DNA of 64,000 nt, taken from NCBI RefSeq assembly GCF_029846175.1, contig NZ_JARWAC010000026.1, positions 1 to 64,000 on the forward strand, in the 5' to 3' direction. The number at the start of each line of letters is the position of its first letter. Within the stretch, counting starts at the first letter, position 1. This DNA is from Sphaerisporangium sp. TRM90804. GTDB taxonomy: Bacteria > Actinomycetota > Actinomycetes > Streptosporangiales > Streptosporangiaceae. This document shows positions 27,361-35,930 of this stretch, one piece after another. The notes beneath the pieces were generated by a model that did not search any database, was not told the origin of the DNA, and saw only the letters and a program-made list of their open reading frames with translations. The position numbers and the translations under genes were made by a program.

Positions 27361-27819
27361 ATGAGCGAAACCGTGACTCCCGAGCAGATGCTGGCCGTGG
27401 CGCTGGAGGAGGCCAGGAAGGGGTACGCCGAGGGCGGCGTCCCGATCGGCGCCGCGCTGTTCGGCGCGGACGGGCGGCTGCTGGGGCGCGGCCGCAACCG
27501 CCGCGTCCAGGACGGCGACCCCTCCGTCCACGGCGAGACGGCGGCGTTCAGGGACGCCGGCCGCCAGCGCACCTACCGGGGGACCACGATGGCGACGACT
27601 CTGTCGCCCTGCTGGTACTGCAGCGGCCTGATCAGGCAGTTCGGCATCACCGGCCTGGTGGTCGGCGAGAGCCGCACCTTCGGTGGGCAGCACCGGTGGC
27701 TGGCCGAGCACGGGGTGCGGGTGGTGCTGCTGGACTCCGAGGAGTGCGCCGGGCTGATGACCGCGTTCATCGCCGCCAACCCCGCCCTGTGGAACGAGGA
27801 CATCGGACAGGCCCCGTGA
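27361..27819 (+). CDS. Cytosine deaminase-like nucleoside/nucleobase deaminase
   Basis: A 152-residue zinc deaminase of the CDA fold. Zinc ligands and proton shuttle are H57 and E59 in VHGETAAF and C84/C87 in TLSPCWYC. The spacing and the phrases EGGVPIGAALF and HGE-TAAFRDAGR resemble yeast cytosine deaminase (H62, E64, C91, C94), which converts cytosine to uracil; guanine or tRNA deaminase relatives are possible. There is no Shine-Dalgarno; TAGTCG lies 8 nt before the ATG, so it may be leaderless. It is probably a salvage enzyme. Confidence 0.85.
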   Translation: MSETVTPEQMLAVALEEARKGYAEGGVPIGAALFGADGRLLGRGRNRRVQDGDPSVHGETAAFRDAGRQRTYRGTTMATTLSPCWYCSGLIRQFGITGLVVGESRTFGGQHRWLAEHGVRVVLLDSEECAGLMTAFIAANPALWNEDIGQAP

Positions 27820-27884
27820 GATCTGTCCCGATCAGTCGGTCCCGATCGGCGAGGTCGTCCGCCCGCCCGTCCTCGCGCCCGGCC

Positions 27885-27978
27885 GCCTCCCGGAGAAGCC
27901 GGACCCGTCACGGTCTGACGCCCCCCCGGCGGCCTCCCGGAGAAGCCGGGAGCCGTCACGGTCTGACGCTCCCCCGGC
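27885..27978. repeat. 47-bp imperfect tandem duplication
   Basis: Two adjacent copies start with GCCTCCCGGAGAAGCCGG (27885 and 27932), share GTCACGGTCTGACGC and end in CCCCCGGCG. They differ at only a few positions, including a GAG/ACC change. The repeat lies between the deaminase stop and the GH9 promoter. Each copy contains a CCGG-rich dyad; it may be a slippage product or a terminator array. Confidence 0.65.
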
Positions 27979-28064
27979 GTCGCGACGGCGAGGAGGGCCA
28001 CGGAGCGCCGCGGCCGGGCCCGGCGGCCCGAGCGGCATCGGCGTGCCGCCGGGGCCGAGGGCTC

Positions 28065-28125
28065 TTGACCCCGCGCGCCCCCTGTGACTAGCTTGCCTCC
28101 CAGAACGTTAGGAAGGTTTCCTAAC
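28065..28125 (+). promoter_or_regulatory. Promoter and GTTAGGAA/TTCCTAAC operator of the GH9 gene
   Basis: TTGACC (28065-28070) and TAGCTT (28089-28094) are 18 bp apart and fit a sigma-70 type promoter. Directly downstream the inverted repeat GTTAGGAA-GGT-TTCCTAAC (28107-28125) has perfect 8-bp arms and lies across the expected transcription start, the position of a repressor operator. A related element precedes the LPMO gene. Confidence 0.65.
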
Positions 28126-28144
28126 TCTTCCCGCAGGAGCGCCG

Positions 28145-30013
28145 ATGCGACGTACTCTCGCCGCCCTATCCGTCCTCGCACTCCTGGCCTCCGGGAGCCC
28201 CGCCGCGGCGGAGTCCGTGTCCGGCCACGTGCGGGTCGACCAGGTCGGCTTCACGCCGTCCGAACCCAAGCAGGCGTACCTGATGACCACCGGCCCCGCG
28301 GCCGGCACGCCGTTCGCCGTGGTCGACCGGCAGGGCCGGGAGGTGCTGCGCGGCCGGGCCGGGGCCGACCTCGGCGCCTGGAGCCCCAGCTATCCGCACG
28401 TCTACGCCATCGACGTCAGCCGGGTGCGCGCGCCCGGCGACTACCGGGTCCGCACCGCCCTGGCGACCTCTCAGCCGTTCACGGTCGCGCCCGCCCGGCA
28501 GTTCGCGGCCCCCGCCGCGAACATCGTGACGTTCTTCGGCTCGCAGCGCGACGGGGCCGACGTGGTGCCCGGCGCGCTGCGGCGGCGCCCCAGCCACCTG
28601 AACGACCGCGCCGCCGCCGTCTACGAGTGGCCCACCTTCACCGGGCCCGACACCGACCAGCTCGCCGGCGACCTGACCAGGATCGGAGGGAAGGTCGACG
28701 TCGAGGGCGGCTGGTTCGACGCCGGCGACTACCTGAAGTTCACCCACATCATCGCCTACGCGCAGACCCTGCTGCTGGCCTCCCGGCGCGACGGCGGCCC
28801 CGCGGCCGACCCGCGCCTGCGCGCCGAGGCCGCGCACGGCCTGAAGTGGCTCGACAAGATGTGGGACGACACGTCCAAGACCCTCTACATCCAGGTGGGC
28901 ATCGGCGCGGGCGACGCCGCGGGCACGTTCGCCGGCGACCACGACGTCTGGCGCCTGCCCGAGGCCGACGACCACAGCACCGGCGAGGAGAACCGCTACA
29001 TCCGCCGGCGCCCGGTCTTCCGCGCTGCCCCGCCCGGCCACCTGATCAGCCCGAACCTCGCCGGCCGCACCGCCGCGGCGTTCGCCCTGGCGGCGGAGGT
29101 CGAGCCCGACCGCGACGAGGCCCGGAGGCTGCTGGGCAAGGCCGCCTCCGTCTACGCCCAGGCGCGCACCGAGGACGTCGGCCGGCTCGTCACCTCCCTG
29201 CCCTGGGCCTTCTACCCCGAGTCCGTGTGGCGCGACGACATGGAGCTGGGCGGCGCGGAGCTGGCCCTGGCGGCCCAGCGGCTGGGCGACCCGCGGGCCG
29301 GCCAGTGGCTGCGGCAGGCCGCGCACTGGGCCGCGCAGTACCTGCGGCACGACGCCGGGGGCGACACGCTCAACCTGTACGACGTCAGCGCCCTCGGCCA
29401 CGCCGACCTGGTGCGCGCGCTGCGCTCCGGCGGCGCGGGACGCCTGGCGGTGGACGAGGCCGCCCTGCTCGGCGATCTGAAGGCCCAGCTCCGGATCGGC
29501 GCCGAACGCGCCGCCGCCGACCCGTTCCGCGCCGGGGCCGTCTACGACGGGTTCGACGCCGTGCCGCACGCGTTCGGGCTGGCCGCCACCTCGCGGCTGT
29601 ACCGGTCGGTGAGCGGCGACCGCGCCTTCGACGCGTTCGGCACCCAGCAGCGCAACTGGACCTTCGGCGCCAACGCCTGGGGGGTGTCGTTCGTCGTCGG
29701 CGCCGGCGAGAACTTCGAGCGCTGCCCGCACCACCAGATCGCCAACCTCAACGGACGCCTCGACGGCCGCCCCCCGGTGGCGACCGGCGCCGTCGTGAAC
29801 GGCCCCAACAGCGAGGACCTGTTCGCCGACGGCCTCGGCGACCACATGGACGGGATGCGTCCCTGCCCGGCCGACGGCGTGGACCGCTACGAGCCCTTCA
29901 CCGGCCGCGGCTCGCGCTACGTCGACGACGTGCGCTCCTGGCAGGCGTCCGAGCCGGCCGACGACTTCGCCGCCATAGCCCTGTACGCCCTCACCCTGAT
30001 GTCCAACGACTAG
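28145..30013 (+). CDS. Secreted GH9 cellulase (endoglucanase) with N-terminal Ig-like domain
   Basis: A 622-residue secreted glycoside hydrolase. A Sec signal peptide ([16 protein letters not shown]) is followed by a CelD_N immunoglobulin-like domain (about 25-120, [18 protein letters not shown]) and the (alpha/alpha)6 catalytic barrel. The catalytic-base region [12 protein letters not shown] holds D192 and D195; the acid is most likely E603 in [18 protein letters not shown]. No carbohydrate-binding module is present. It hydrolyses beta-1,4-glucan outside the cell and would act with the GH3 and LPMO encoded 10 kb upstream. AGGAG lies 6 nt before the ATG. The promoter carries a strong inverted repeat. 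Confidence 0.93.
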   Translation: MRRTLAALSVLALLASGSPAAAESVSGHVRVDQVGFTPSEPKQAYLMTTGPAAGTPFAVVDRQGREVLRGRAGADLGAWSPSYPHVYAIDVSRVRAPGDYRVRTALATSQPFTVAPARQFAAPAANIVTFFGSQRDGADVVPGALRRRPSHLNDRAAAVYEWPTFTGPDTDQLAGDLTRIGGKVDVEGGWFDAGDYLKFTHIIAYAQTLLLASRRDGGPAADPRLRAEAAHGLKWLDKMWDDTSKTLYIQVGIGAGDAAGTFAGDHDVWRLPEADDHSTGEENRYIRRRPVFRAAPPGHLISPNLAGRTAAAFALAAEVEPDRDEARRLLGKAASVYAQARTEDVGRLVTSLPWAFYPESVWRDDMELGGAELALAAQRLGDPRAGQWLRQAAHWAAQYLRHDAGGDTLNLYDVSALGHADLVRALRSGGAGRLAVDEAALLGDLKAQLRIGAERAAADPFRAGAVYDGFDAVPHAFGLAATSRLYRSVSGDRAFDAFGTQQRNWTFGANAWGVSFVVGAGENFERCPHHQIANLNGRLDGRPPVATGAVVNGPNSEDLFADGLGDHMDGMRPCPADGVDRYEPFTGRGSRYVDDVRSWQASEPADDFAAIALYALTLMSND

Positions 30014-30128
30014 CCCGACGCCCCCGTCCTCCACGGCGGGGCGGGGACGGCCGGAGGGCAGGCGCCGGACCGGCGCGGAGGCCGGGGAACACGGCGTGGC
30101 GAGGGCGGGGCACTGCCATGATGGCGCG

Positions 30129-30878
30129 ATGACCGACGCGCTTCCGGGACTCGACAAGGCGGCGCCTCGGCGGGCGCGCCGGCCGGCCGACTACGAGATC
30201 GAGCGGGAACTGCGCGACGCCGGGGCGGTGCGGATCGCCGGGGTGGACGAGGTCGGGCGGGGGGCCTGGGCGGGGCCGGTGGTGGTCTGCGCCGCCGTCA
30301 CCGATCTCGGGCCGCCGCCCGAGCTGGCCGGGCGCGGCGGGCGGCCCGTCCGGCTCACCGACTCCAAGCTGCTTTCCGCCGCGCACCGCGAGGGCTTCGC
30401 CGAGGTGCTTCCCGGCTGGCTGGCCGGCCACGCGATCGGCGAGGCGAGCCCGCGGGAGATCGACGAGGTGGGCATGACCGAAGCGCTGCGGCGGGCGGCG
30501 GTGCGGGCGCTCGAAGCGCTGCCGGAGCGTCCCGACCTGGTGATCCTCGACGGCGACCAGGACTTCCTCGGGCGTTCGTGGCGGGTGCGCTGCGAGATCG
30601 GGGCCGACCGGCGCTCGGTGACGGTCGCGGCGGCGTCGGTGCTGGCCAAGGTGCACCGCGACCGGCTGATGGCCGCCCTTGAGCCCGGCCATCCGGGGTA
30701 CGGGTTCGCCACCAGCGCCGGCTACCCCTCGCCGGTCCACCAGCGGGCCCTCGCCGAGCACGGGCCCACCCCGCACCACCGGCTGTCGTGGTCGTACCTG
30801 GACGACCTGCCCCGGTGGCGGCACCTGAGGAGACGCCGCGACCCCCTGGCCGGATCCGGCCAACTCTCCCTGCTCTGA
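30129..30878 (+). CDS. rnhB: Ribonuclease HII
   Basis: A 249-residue RNase HII that cleaves RNA in RNA-DNA hybrids and at single ribonucleotides. The catalytic motif is [15 protein letters not shown] with D40 and E41, followed by [24 protein letters not shown] and [15 protein letters not shown]. Length is normal for actinobacteria. The Gly of the strand before DEVGRG and the C-terminal PTPHHRLSW segment are as expected. The ATG has CATGAT about 6 nt upstream instead of a ribosome binding site, suggesting a leaderless transcript. The usual neighbours (rplS, lepB) are absent here. Confidence 0.93.
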   Translation: MTDALPGLDKAAPRRARRPADYEIERELRDAGAVRIAGVDEVGRGAWAGPVVVCAAVTDLGPPPELAGRGGRPVRLTDSKLLSAAHREGFAEVLPGWLAGHAIGEASPREIDEVGMTEALRRAAVRALEALPERPDLVILDGDQDFLGRSWRVRCEIGADRRSVTVAAASVLAKVHRDRLMAALEPGHPGYGFATSAGYPSPVHQRALAEHGPTPHHRLSWSYLDDLPRWRHLRRRRDPLAGSGQLSLL

Positions 30879-31053
30879 CCCGCCCTCCGCACGCGACCCG
30901 CGCCGACCGCCCTGCCGAACCGCCGCCGTGCCGAGCCGACCTGAACCACCCGGCCGTACGGGTCGGCGCCGCCGCCTCGCTCGCGATCCGCGCCGGGCCG
31001 CACCCCCGCTCGCGGAAGGAGAGGCGACGCCCGGGCGAGCGGAGGCGTGGCGG

Positions 31054-31764
31054 TTACTGGGAGACGGAGTAGTCGGCGGCGCGGCGGCGGCACTCCTCGG
31101 CCTTGCGGTGGTGGGTCTCACCGTCGCAGGGGAGGCCGCAGGCCGCGCCGGAGCCGCCGCTGGCCGGCAGCCTGCCGTGCAGGCCGGCGAGCCGGTCGTG
31201 GACCTCGGCCATCGTGGACAAGACGATCTCCGCCTTCTCCCGCATGATCTGGAGGCGCGCCTCCGCCTGCCGCCGGAGCCGCCTCGAACGCTCCAAAGCG
31301 TCCTCCGGCGGCTCGGGGCGGCTCGTCGCCCGCCGGCCCGCCGCCTGCCGTGCCGGGGGGCGCGGCCGTTCGACGCCGCGGAACACGGGAAAGTGACGCT
31401 TCGCCGGAAGGCGGATGAGCGTGGTCGTCGTCTCGGAGGGGCCCGCCTTGAGCACCCTGGGGTGCGCTGGCGAGTCCACCGGCCACAGCATGCCGAACAA
31501 CCGGCACACCATGGGTTGGGCCAGCACGACGAGCCCGCCGCCCTCCAGCCGCAGCCTGGCGTGCACCGTGACCAGGGTGCGGGCGCCCGTGACGTCGCAG
31601 AAGCGCAGCTCGCCGGCGTCCAGGAGCAGGTTCGCGCACCCCTGGCCCACCAGGTGCTGCAGTACGCCCTCGACGAGGTGACTGCCTGAGGCGTCCAGCT
31701 CGCCGGCGACGGCCACCGTCGCGGAACGTGGCCGGCGTTCGACCACTCGCACCGAAAGATCCAT
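31054..31764 (-). CDS. STAS-domain protein (anti-sigma-factor antagonist-like) with charged C-terminal tail
   Basis: A 236-residue protein. Residues 1-110 form a STAS domain: ATVAVAGELDASGSHLVEGV, then NLLLDAGELRFCDVTGARTL. The site where antagonists carry a phosphorylatable Ser (usually D-S/T-x-G) reads CDVTGART, with T as candidate. The remainder is basic, partly coiled coil (RSRRLRRQAEARLQIMREKAEI) and ends in a Cys/His-bearing tail (AACGLPCDGETHHRKAEECRRRAADY) that could bind metal. It is divergent from the CheB-CheR genes with 204 bp between starts and probably belongs to the same signalling group. Confidence 0.8.
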   Translation of the reverse strand: MDLSVRVVERRPRSATVAVAGELDASGSHLVEGVLQHLVGQGCANLLLDAGELRFCDVTGARTLVTVHARLRLEGGGLVVLAQPMVCRLFGMLWPVDSPAHPRVLKAGPSETTTTLIRLPAKRHFPVFRGVERPRPPARQAAGRRATSRPEPPEDALERSRRLRRQAEARLQIMREKAEIVLSTMAEVHDRLAGLHGRLPASGGSGAACGLPCDGETHHRKAEECRRRAADYSVSQ

Positions 31765-31968
31765 CCTGAGCCCTACCCTTGCCTGGACCGAGGCCCGCCG
31801 CGCGAGCCGCCGACACTTTCCTTCGAAGGGCGAACGCCCAGGGACTTGCGGTTTCTCGGACGTTACCTCACCGATATTCTCAGCGTTGGAGAACCAGTCT
31901 TCCAGGGAAGGTCCCGGATATCTCACCCTCCAGGCATGAGCCCGCGGTTTGTGGAAAGAGGAGCCCAC

Positions 31969-33006
31969 GTGGCAGACGTTCCCGGGCGGGACCTAGTGGT
32001 CGTCGCGGCCTCGGCCGGTGGGGTGGAGTCCTTGCGGGCGCTGCTGACGGAGCTGCCCGGTGACCTGGAGGCCGCCGTGCTGGTGGTCCTGCACCTGTCG
32101 CCGCGCGGGGGAAGCGCCCTGGCCGGCATCCTCGACCGGGCCGGGCCGCTGAGTGCCTCCACCGCGGAGAACGACGAGGTCCTCAAGCACGGACGAATCT
32201 ACGTCGCGCCCGCCGACCGCCACCTCCTGGTGGACGGTCAGGGCGAGCGGGTCGTCCTGACGCGGGGTCCGCGGCACAACGGGCACCGGCCCGCCGCCGA
32301 CCCGCTGTTCTTCAGCGCGGCCCAGGGCGGTGGCCCTCGGACGGTCGCGGTGGTCCTGAGCGGGACGCTCGACGACGGGGCGAGGGGATGCGCGGCGGTG
32401 GAGCGCCGGGGCGGTGCGGTGGCGGTGCTGAATCCCCACGACAGCGCGTTCGACGGCATGCCGAAGGCCGCGTTGGCGGCGGCCGGGCGGCCGATGGCGG
32501 GCACGGTCAAGGAGATCGCCGAGTGGATCGCCCGTCAGGCCCGTACGCCGGTCGGCACGGCCGAGATCGATACGGTGGATCCGGAGATCGCACGGGAAGT
32601 GTCCGTGTACATGTCAGGCGGCCCCGACGGCTTGCCAAGCGGCCGTTTCAGCACGTTCACCTGTCCCGAGTGCAACGGGCCACTCTACGAGGACGAGCGC
32701 GAGACGGTGCGCTACGAGTGCCTGGTCGGGCACTCCTGGTCCTTGGACGGCATGGCCGACGGGCAGGCGGAGGCGGTGGAACGGGCCTTCTGGGTCGCGA
32801 TCCTGAGGCTGGAGGAGCGCCTCCGCGTCACGCAGCGCATGATCGCATCCTTCGAGCAGCGGGGGCAGAACCACTCCGCCCGCCGGTTCCGCGAGCAGGC
32901 AGACCAGGATGAGGAGGCGCTCGCCACGCTGCGCGTCCTGCAGACCAAGATCGGCGTCCCAGGTGACGATTCGCCACCGCACGACAACGCAACGCATCGG
33001 CGATAA
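31969..33006 (+). CDS. CheB-type protein-glutamate methylesterase without receiver domain
   Basis: A 345-residue protein. The CheB catalytic domain (about 8-185) has the serine in AASAGGVESL (S15), the histidine in VVLHLSPRG (H42) and the aspartate in LSGTLDDGARG (D136), the expected triad. The usual N-terminal receiver domain is absent, so it is not switched by CheA phosphorylation. A zinc-ribbon-like segment follows (TCPECNGPLYEDE, then ECLVGHSWS), then a helical tail. GTG 31969 has GAGGAG 6 nt upstream; ATG 31936 is in frame but has no site. It is followed after 9 bp by CheR-PAS. Such pairs, lacking flagella or receptors, are regulatory modules of unknown target. Confidence 0.87.
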   Translation: MADVPGRDLVVVAASAGGVESLRALLTELPGDLEAAVLVVLHLSPRGGSALAGILDRAGPLSASTAENDEVLKHGRIYVAPADRHLLVDGQGERVVLTRGPRHNGHRPAADPLFFSAAQGGGPRTVAVVLSGTLDDGARGCAAVERRGGAVAVLNPHDSAFDGMPKAALAAAGRPMAGTVKEIAEWIARQARTPVGTAEIDTVDPEIAREVSVYMSGGPDGLPSGRFSTFTCPECNGPLYEDERETVRYECLVGHSWSLDGMADGQAEAVERAFWVAILRLEERLRVTQRMIASFEQRGQNHSARRFREQADQDEEALATLRVLQTKIGVPGDDSPPHDNATHRR

Positions 33007-33015
33007 GGTGTTCGG

Positions 33016-34854
33016 GTGAACGCGGGCGCGGAACGCGACTTCGACGACCTCTTGATGATGCTGAAGGAGACCCGGGGCTTCGACTTCACCGGGTACAAGC
33101 GGACGACGCTCCAACGCCGCATCGGCCGGCGGCTCGAGACGCTCAGGCTCCAGCACTACAGCGAGTACCGCGACTACCTGGAGATGGAACCGGAGGAGTT
33201 CGGCAGGCTCTTCGAGAGCCTTCTGATCAACGTGACCGCGTTCTTCCGCGATCCGCAGGCCTGGCAGGTTCTGCGCCGCACCGTGATCCCCTCGCTGATG
33301 AACGCCAAGGGCACCGGAAAGATGATCCGGGTGTGGAGCGCGGGCTGCGCCACCGGTGAGGAGGCCTACAGCCTGGCGATGGCTTTCGCCGAGGAGCTCG
33401 GCGTGGAGGAGTTCGGCGAACGGGTCAAGATCTACGCGACCGACCTCGACGAGAAGGCCCTCCAGATCGCCCGTGCCGCCGTCTACTCCGAACGCCAGCT
33501 CACCGACGTGCCCGATTCCCTGCGCGAGAAGTACTTCGAGCGGGTCGAGGGCGGGCTGGCCTTCCGCCGCGACCTTCGCCGCCAGCTCATCTTCGGGCGC
33601 AACGACCTCACCAGGGACGCCCCGATCTCCCGGGTCGACCTGCTGCTGGCCCGCAACACCCTGATGTACTTCAACACCGAGACACAGCTGAGCATCGTCC
33701 GCAGGTTCCACTTCGCGCTCACCGACCTCGGGTATCTGTTCCTGGGCAAGGCCGAGATGCTGCTCAACCACGCCGACCGGTTCGAACCCGTCGACCTTCG
33801 CATCCGCTTGTTCAGGAAGATCGGGCCGCGGGCCGGAGGGCGGGTCGCCTGGCCGCCGGACACCGGACAGCGTGACACCGTCGAGGAGCTTCGCGCCGCC
33901 GCCCTGGCCGCCGGACCGGTGGCACAGATCGCGCTGGACGGCACCGGGCGGCTGAGGTTGATCAACTCGCGCGCCGAGGCCCTGTTCAACCTGAACGTCC
34001 GCGACGCCGGTCGCCCGTTCCAGGATCTCGAGGTGTCCTACCGGCCCGTGGAGCTGCGGTCGGTCATCCAGCGGGTGGAGCAGGAGCTGCGCCCGGCCGA
34101 GCTGCGGGACGTCTCCTGGCACCGGCCGGGTGCCGCCAAGGCCGATATCTTCGACATCCTCGTCGTGCCCTTGCAGAGGCCGGGCGGTGAGCTGGTCGGC
34201 GTGATCATCAGTTTCCACGACGTCACCCGCTACCGCATGCTGCGCGACGAGCTGGAGCAGACCAATAAGGCGCTGGAGCACGCCTACGAGGAACTGCAGT
34301 CTCTGAACGAGGAGCTCGAGACCACCAACGAGGAGCTCCAGTCGACCAACGAGGAGCTCGAGACCACCAACGAGGAGCTCCAGTCGACCAACGAGGAGCT
34401 CGAGACCATCAACGAGGAGCTCCAGTCGAGCAACGACGAGCTGCAACACATCAACGACACGCTGAACTCCCGCAGCAGCGACCTCGACCGGGCCAACAGT
34501 TTCGTGGCGTCGGTGGTGCGCTCCCTCGGCGACGCGGTGACGGTGGTCGACGACGAGCTGCGCGTGCTGATGTGGAGCCCGGGCGCCGAGGAGCTGTGGG
34601 GGGTGCGGGCCGAGGAGGTGACGGGGCGCCATCTGTCGGCGCTCGACATCGGCCTCCCCGTGGACAAGATCATGGGCGACCTGCGGCGAGGCATCGACGG
34701 CGGCCCGGACGCCGAGGGCGACCAGATCGTGCGGATCACCGTGGACGCCGTGAACCGGCGGGGCAGGGCGGCGAAACTCGACGTCGACGTCTTCACCCTG
34801 CGCAAGGACGACGCCTCGGTGCACGGCCTGATCCTGGTGATGAACCTGCTGTGA
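33016..34854 (+). CDS. CheR methyltransferase-PAS hybrid sensor
   Basis: A 612-residue protein. CheR N (about 5-60) and the SAM-binding CheR domain (VWSAGCATGEEAYSLAM at 106-122) come first, with IYATDLDEKALQIAR and RNTLMYFN. A PAS domain (about 300-395) is followed by a heptad coiled coil made of repeated NEELETT and NEELQST units (about 420-485), and a second PAS domain (about 495-605). This is the CheR half of CheB-CheR hybrid kinases, but no histidine kinase domain is attached. It probably methylates a protein in response to a PAS-sensed signal. The GTG start lies 9 bp after the CheB stop, preceded by AAGGTG. Confidence 0.9.
   Translation: MNAGAERDFDDLLMMLKETRGFDFTGYKRTTLQRRIGRRLETLRLQHYSEYRDYLEMEPEEFGRLFESLLINVTAFFRDPQAWQVLRRTVIPSLMNAKGTGKMIRVWSAGCATGEEAYSLAMAFAEELGVEEFGERVKIYATDLDEKALQIARAAVYSERQLTDVPDSLREKYFERVEGGLAFRRDLRRQLIFGRNDLTRDAPISRVDLLLARNTLMYFNTETQLSIVRRFHFALTDLGYLFLGKAEMLLNHADRFEPVDLRIRLFRKIGPRAGGRVAWPPDTGQRDTVEELRAAALAAGPVAQIALDGTGRLRLINSRAEALFNLNVRDAGRPFQDLEVSYRPVELRSVIQRVEQELRPAELRDVSWHRPGAAKADIFDILVVPLQRPGGELVGVIISFHDVTRYRMLRDELEQTNKALEHAYEELQSLNEELETTNEELQSTNEELETTNEELQSTNEELETINEELQSSNDELQHINDTLNSRSSDLDRANSFVASVVRSLGDAVTVVDDELRVLMWSPGAEELWGVRAEEVTGRHLSALDIGLPVDKIMGDLRRGIDGGPDAEGDQIVRITVDAVNRRGRAAKLDVDVFTLRKDDASVHGLILVMNLL
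34306..34446 (+). repeat. In-gene 42-bp tandem repeat encoding a coiled coil
   Basis: GAGGAGCTCGAGACC and AACGAGGAGCTCCAG units alternate with a 21-bp sub-period and about 42-bp full period inside the CheR-PAS gene. They encode repeated NEELETT/NEELQST heptads. The near-identity of the DNA copies suggests recent expansion or gene-conversion-like homogenisation. Confidence 0.8.
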
Positions 34855-34882
34855 CCGCGGGCGCCGGGGCCCACGGGCCGGT

Positions 34883-35002
34883 TCAGCGCAGGAACATGTT
34901 CACCAGGATCGTGAGCAGCACGGATGCCGCGATCGAGAACAGAATCATCATCAGGCACCCGGCGGCGCCGCCGGCGGGGCGGATCGTGTATCTACGCTCC
35001 AT
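34883..35002 (-). CDS. 39-residue single-pass membrane protein
   Basis: A small open frame, MERRYTIRPAGGAAG followed by one hydrophobic helix (CLMMILFSIAASVLLTILVN) and MFLR. The basic N-terminus predicts a cytoplasmic N-tail. Similar tiny proteins are scattered in actinomycetes, but their function is unknown. Its ATG lies in the left arm of the inverted repeat at 35000-35043; the divergent DUF2071 gene starts in the right arm. It is convergent with the CheR-PAS gene (28 bp gap). Composition and compact placement support a real gene. Confidence 0.7.
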   Translation of the reverse strand: MERRYTIRPAGGAAGCLMMILFSIAASVLLTILVNMFLR

Positions 35003-35043
35003 GGTCGGGCCCCTACCCAGATCGGGGTAGGGCCCCGACCATG
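35000..35043. promoter_or_regulatory. 19-bp inverted repeat holding both divergent start codons
   Basis: Left arm 35000-35018 (CATGGTCGGGCCCCTACCC) and right arm 35025-35043 (GGGTAGGGCCCCGACCATG) match as an inverted repeat at 18 of 19 positions, with a 6-nt spacer. The last three bases of each arm are the ATG of a gene reading outward. Each start is preceded by GGGTAGGG, so both genes may be leaderless with TAGGG-type -10 boxes. A single dimeric regulator could cover both. Confidence 0.75.
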
Positions 35044-35799
35044 CGTGTCTCACATTCCCCGGGGGTGGCCCGGCCGGTCATGCTCCACCGCTGGTCCGAC
35101 ATGACCTTCGTCCACTGGCGCTACTCGCCCGCCGCCGTCCAGCGGCTGCTGCCGGACGGCCTCACTGCCGAGACCTTCGACGGCTCCGCGTACGTCGGGC
35201 TCACCGCGTTCCGCATGGAGGACGTGCGCGCCCCCGGGCTGCCGGCCGTGCCGTGGCTGTCGCGCTTCCCCGAGACGAACGTGCGCACGTACGTCACGGA
35301 CGCCCACGGGCGCAGCGGGCTGTGGTTCCTGTCGCTGGACGCCGGCCGCCTGGCCGCGGTCGCGGGGGCCCGCGCCGGGTACGGGCTGCCCTACCACTGG
35401 TCGGCCATGTCGGTCCGCGCCGAGGGCGAGCGGTTCGTGTACCGGTGCCGGCGGCTGGGCCCCGGCACCACCGGCGCCCGCGCGGACGCCGACGTCGAGG
35501 CCGGGGAGCCGCTGGCGCCGTCGCGCCCCGGCGAGCCGGAGTTCTTCCTGACCGAGCGCTACCGGCTGTTCACCCGGGTCGCCGGCAGGCTGGCGACGGC
35601 CCGGGTGGAGCACCCGCCCTGGCCGCTGCGCGCCGCCCGGCTGCTCGGCCTCAGGCAGCACCTCCTTCAGGCGGGTGGCCTGCCCGCCCCCGGCGGCGAC
35701 CCGATCGTGTACGCCTCCCCCGGCGTGCCGGTCCGGGTGGGCATGTGGCACTGGGCCGGCCCGCCCGCGACGCCGCCCGACCCCACGACCGCGAGCTGA
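35041..35799 (+). CDS. DUF2071 (YqjF-like) protein
   Basis: A 252-residue cytoplasmic protein of the YqjF/DUF2071 family, which has an acetoacetate-decarboxylase-like fold. Typical phrases are LHRWSDMTFVHWRYSPAAVQ, RLLPDGLTAETFDGSAYVGL, the FPETNVRTYV strand and GLWFLSLDAGRLAAV. The catalytic lysine of true decarboxylases is not obvious. Function unknown. The ATG lies at the end of an inverted repeat shared with the divergent 39-aa membrane protein; an internal ATG (MLHRWSD) is an alternative start. Confidence 0.85.
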   Translation: MRVSHSPGVARPVMLHRWSDMTFVHWRYSPAAVQRLLPDGLTAETFDGSAYVGLTAFRMEDVRAPGLPAVPWLSRFPETNVRTYVTDAHGRSGLWFLSLDAGRLAAVAGARAGYGLPYHWSAMSVRAEGERFVYRCRRLGPGTTGARADADVEAGEPLAPSRPGEPEFFLTERYRLFTRVAGRLATARVEHPPWPLRAARLLGLRQHLLQAGGLPAPGGDPIVYASPGVPVRVGMWHWAGPPATPPDPTTAS

Positions 35800-35930
35800 C
35801 CGGCGCGGAACCCGAGGGAGCACGCGCCGAGCCCGCCCCTGCCGCCCACACGGGCCCGTCCAGCCGCCGTTCCAGGGCGGGGCTCCGCACCGGGAGTCGG
35901 CCTGGACGCCCCGTCAGGCGGCGCAGGCGC

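Noticed and set aside
30848-30861. Perfect palindrome GGCCGGATCCGGCC as an operator
   Set aside because: It lies inside the rnhB coding sequence, where the codons for LAGSG explain it.
34306-34446. Regular repeats resembling a CRISPR array
   Set aside because: The repeats are in frame, encode heptads, have no unique spacers and lie within CheR-PAS.
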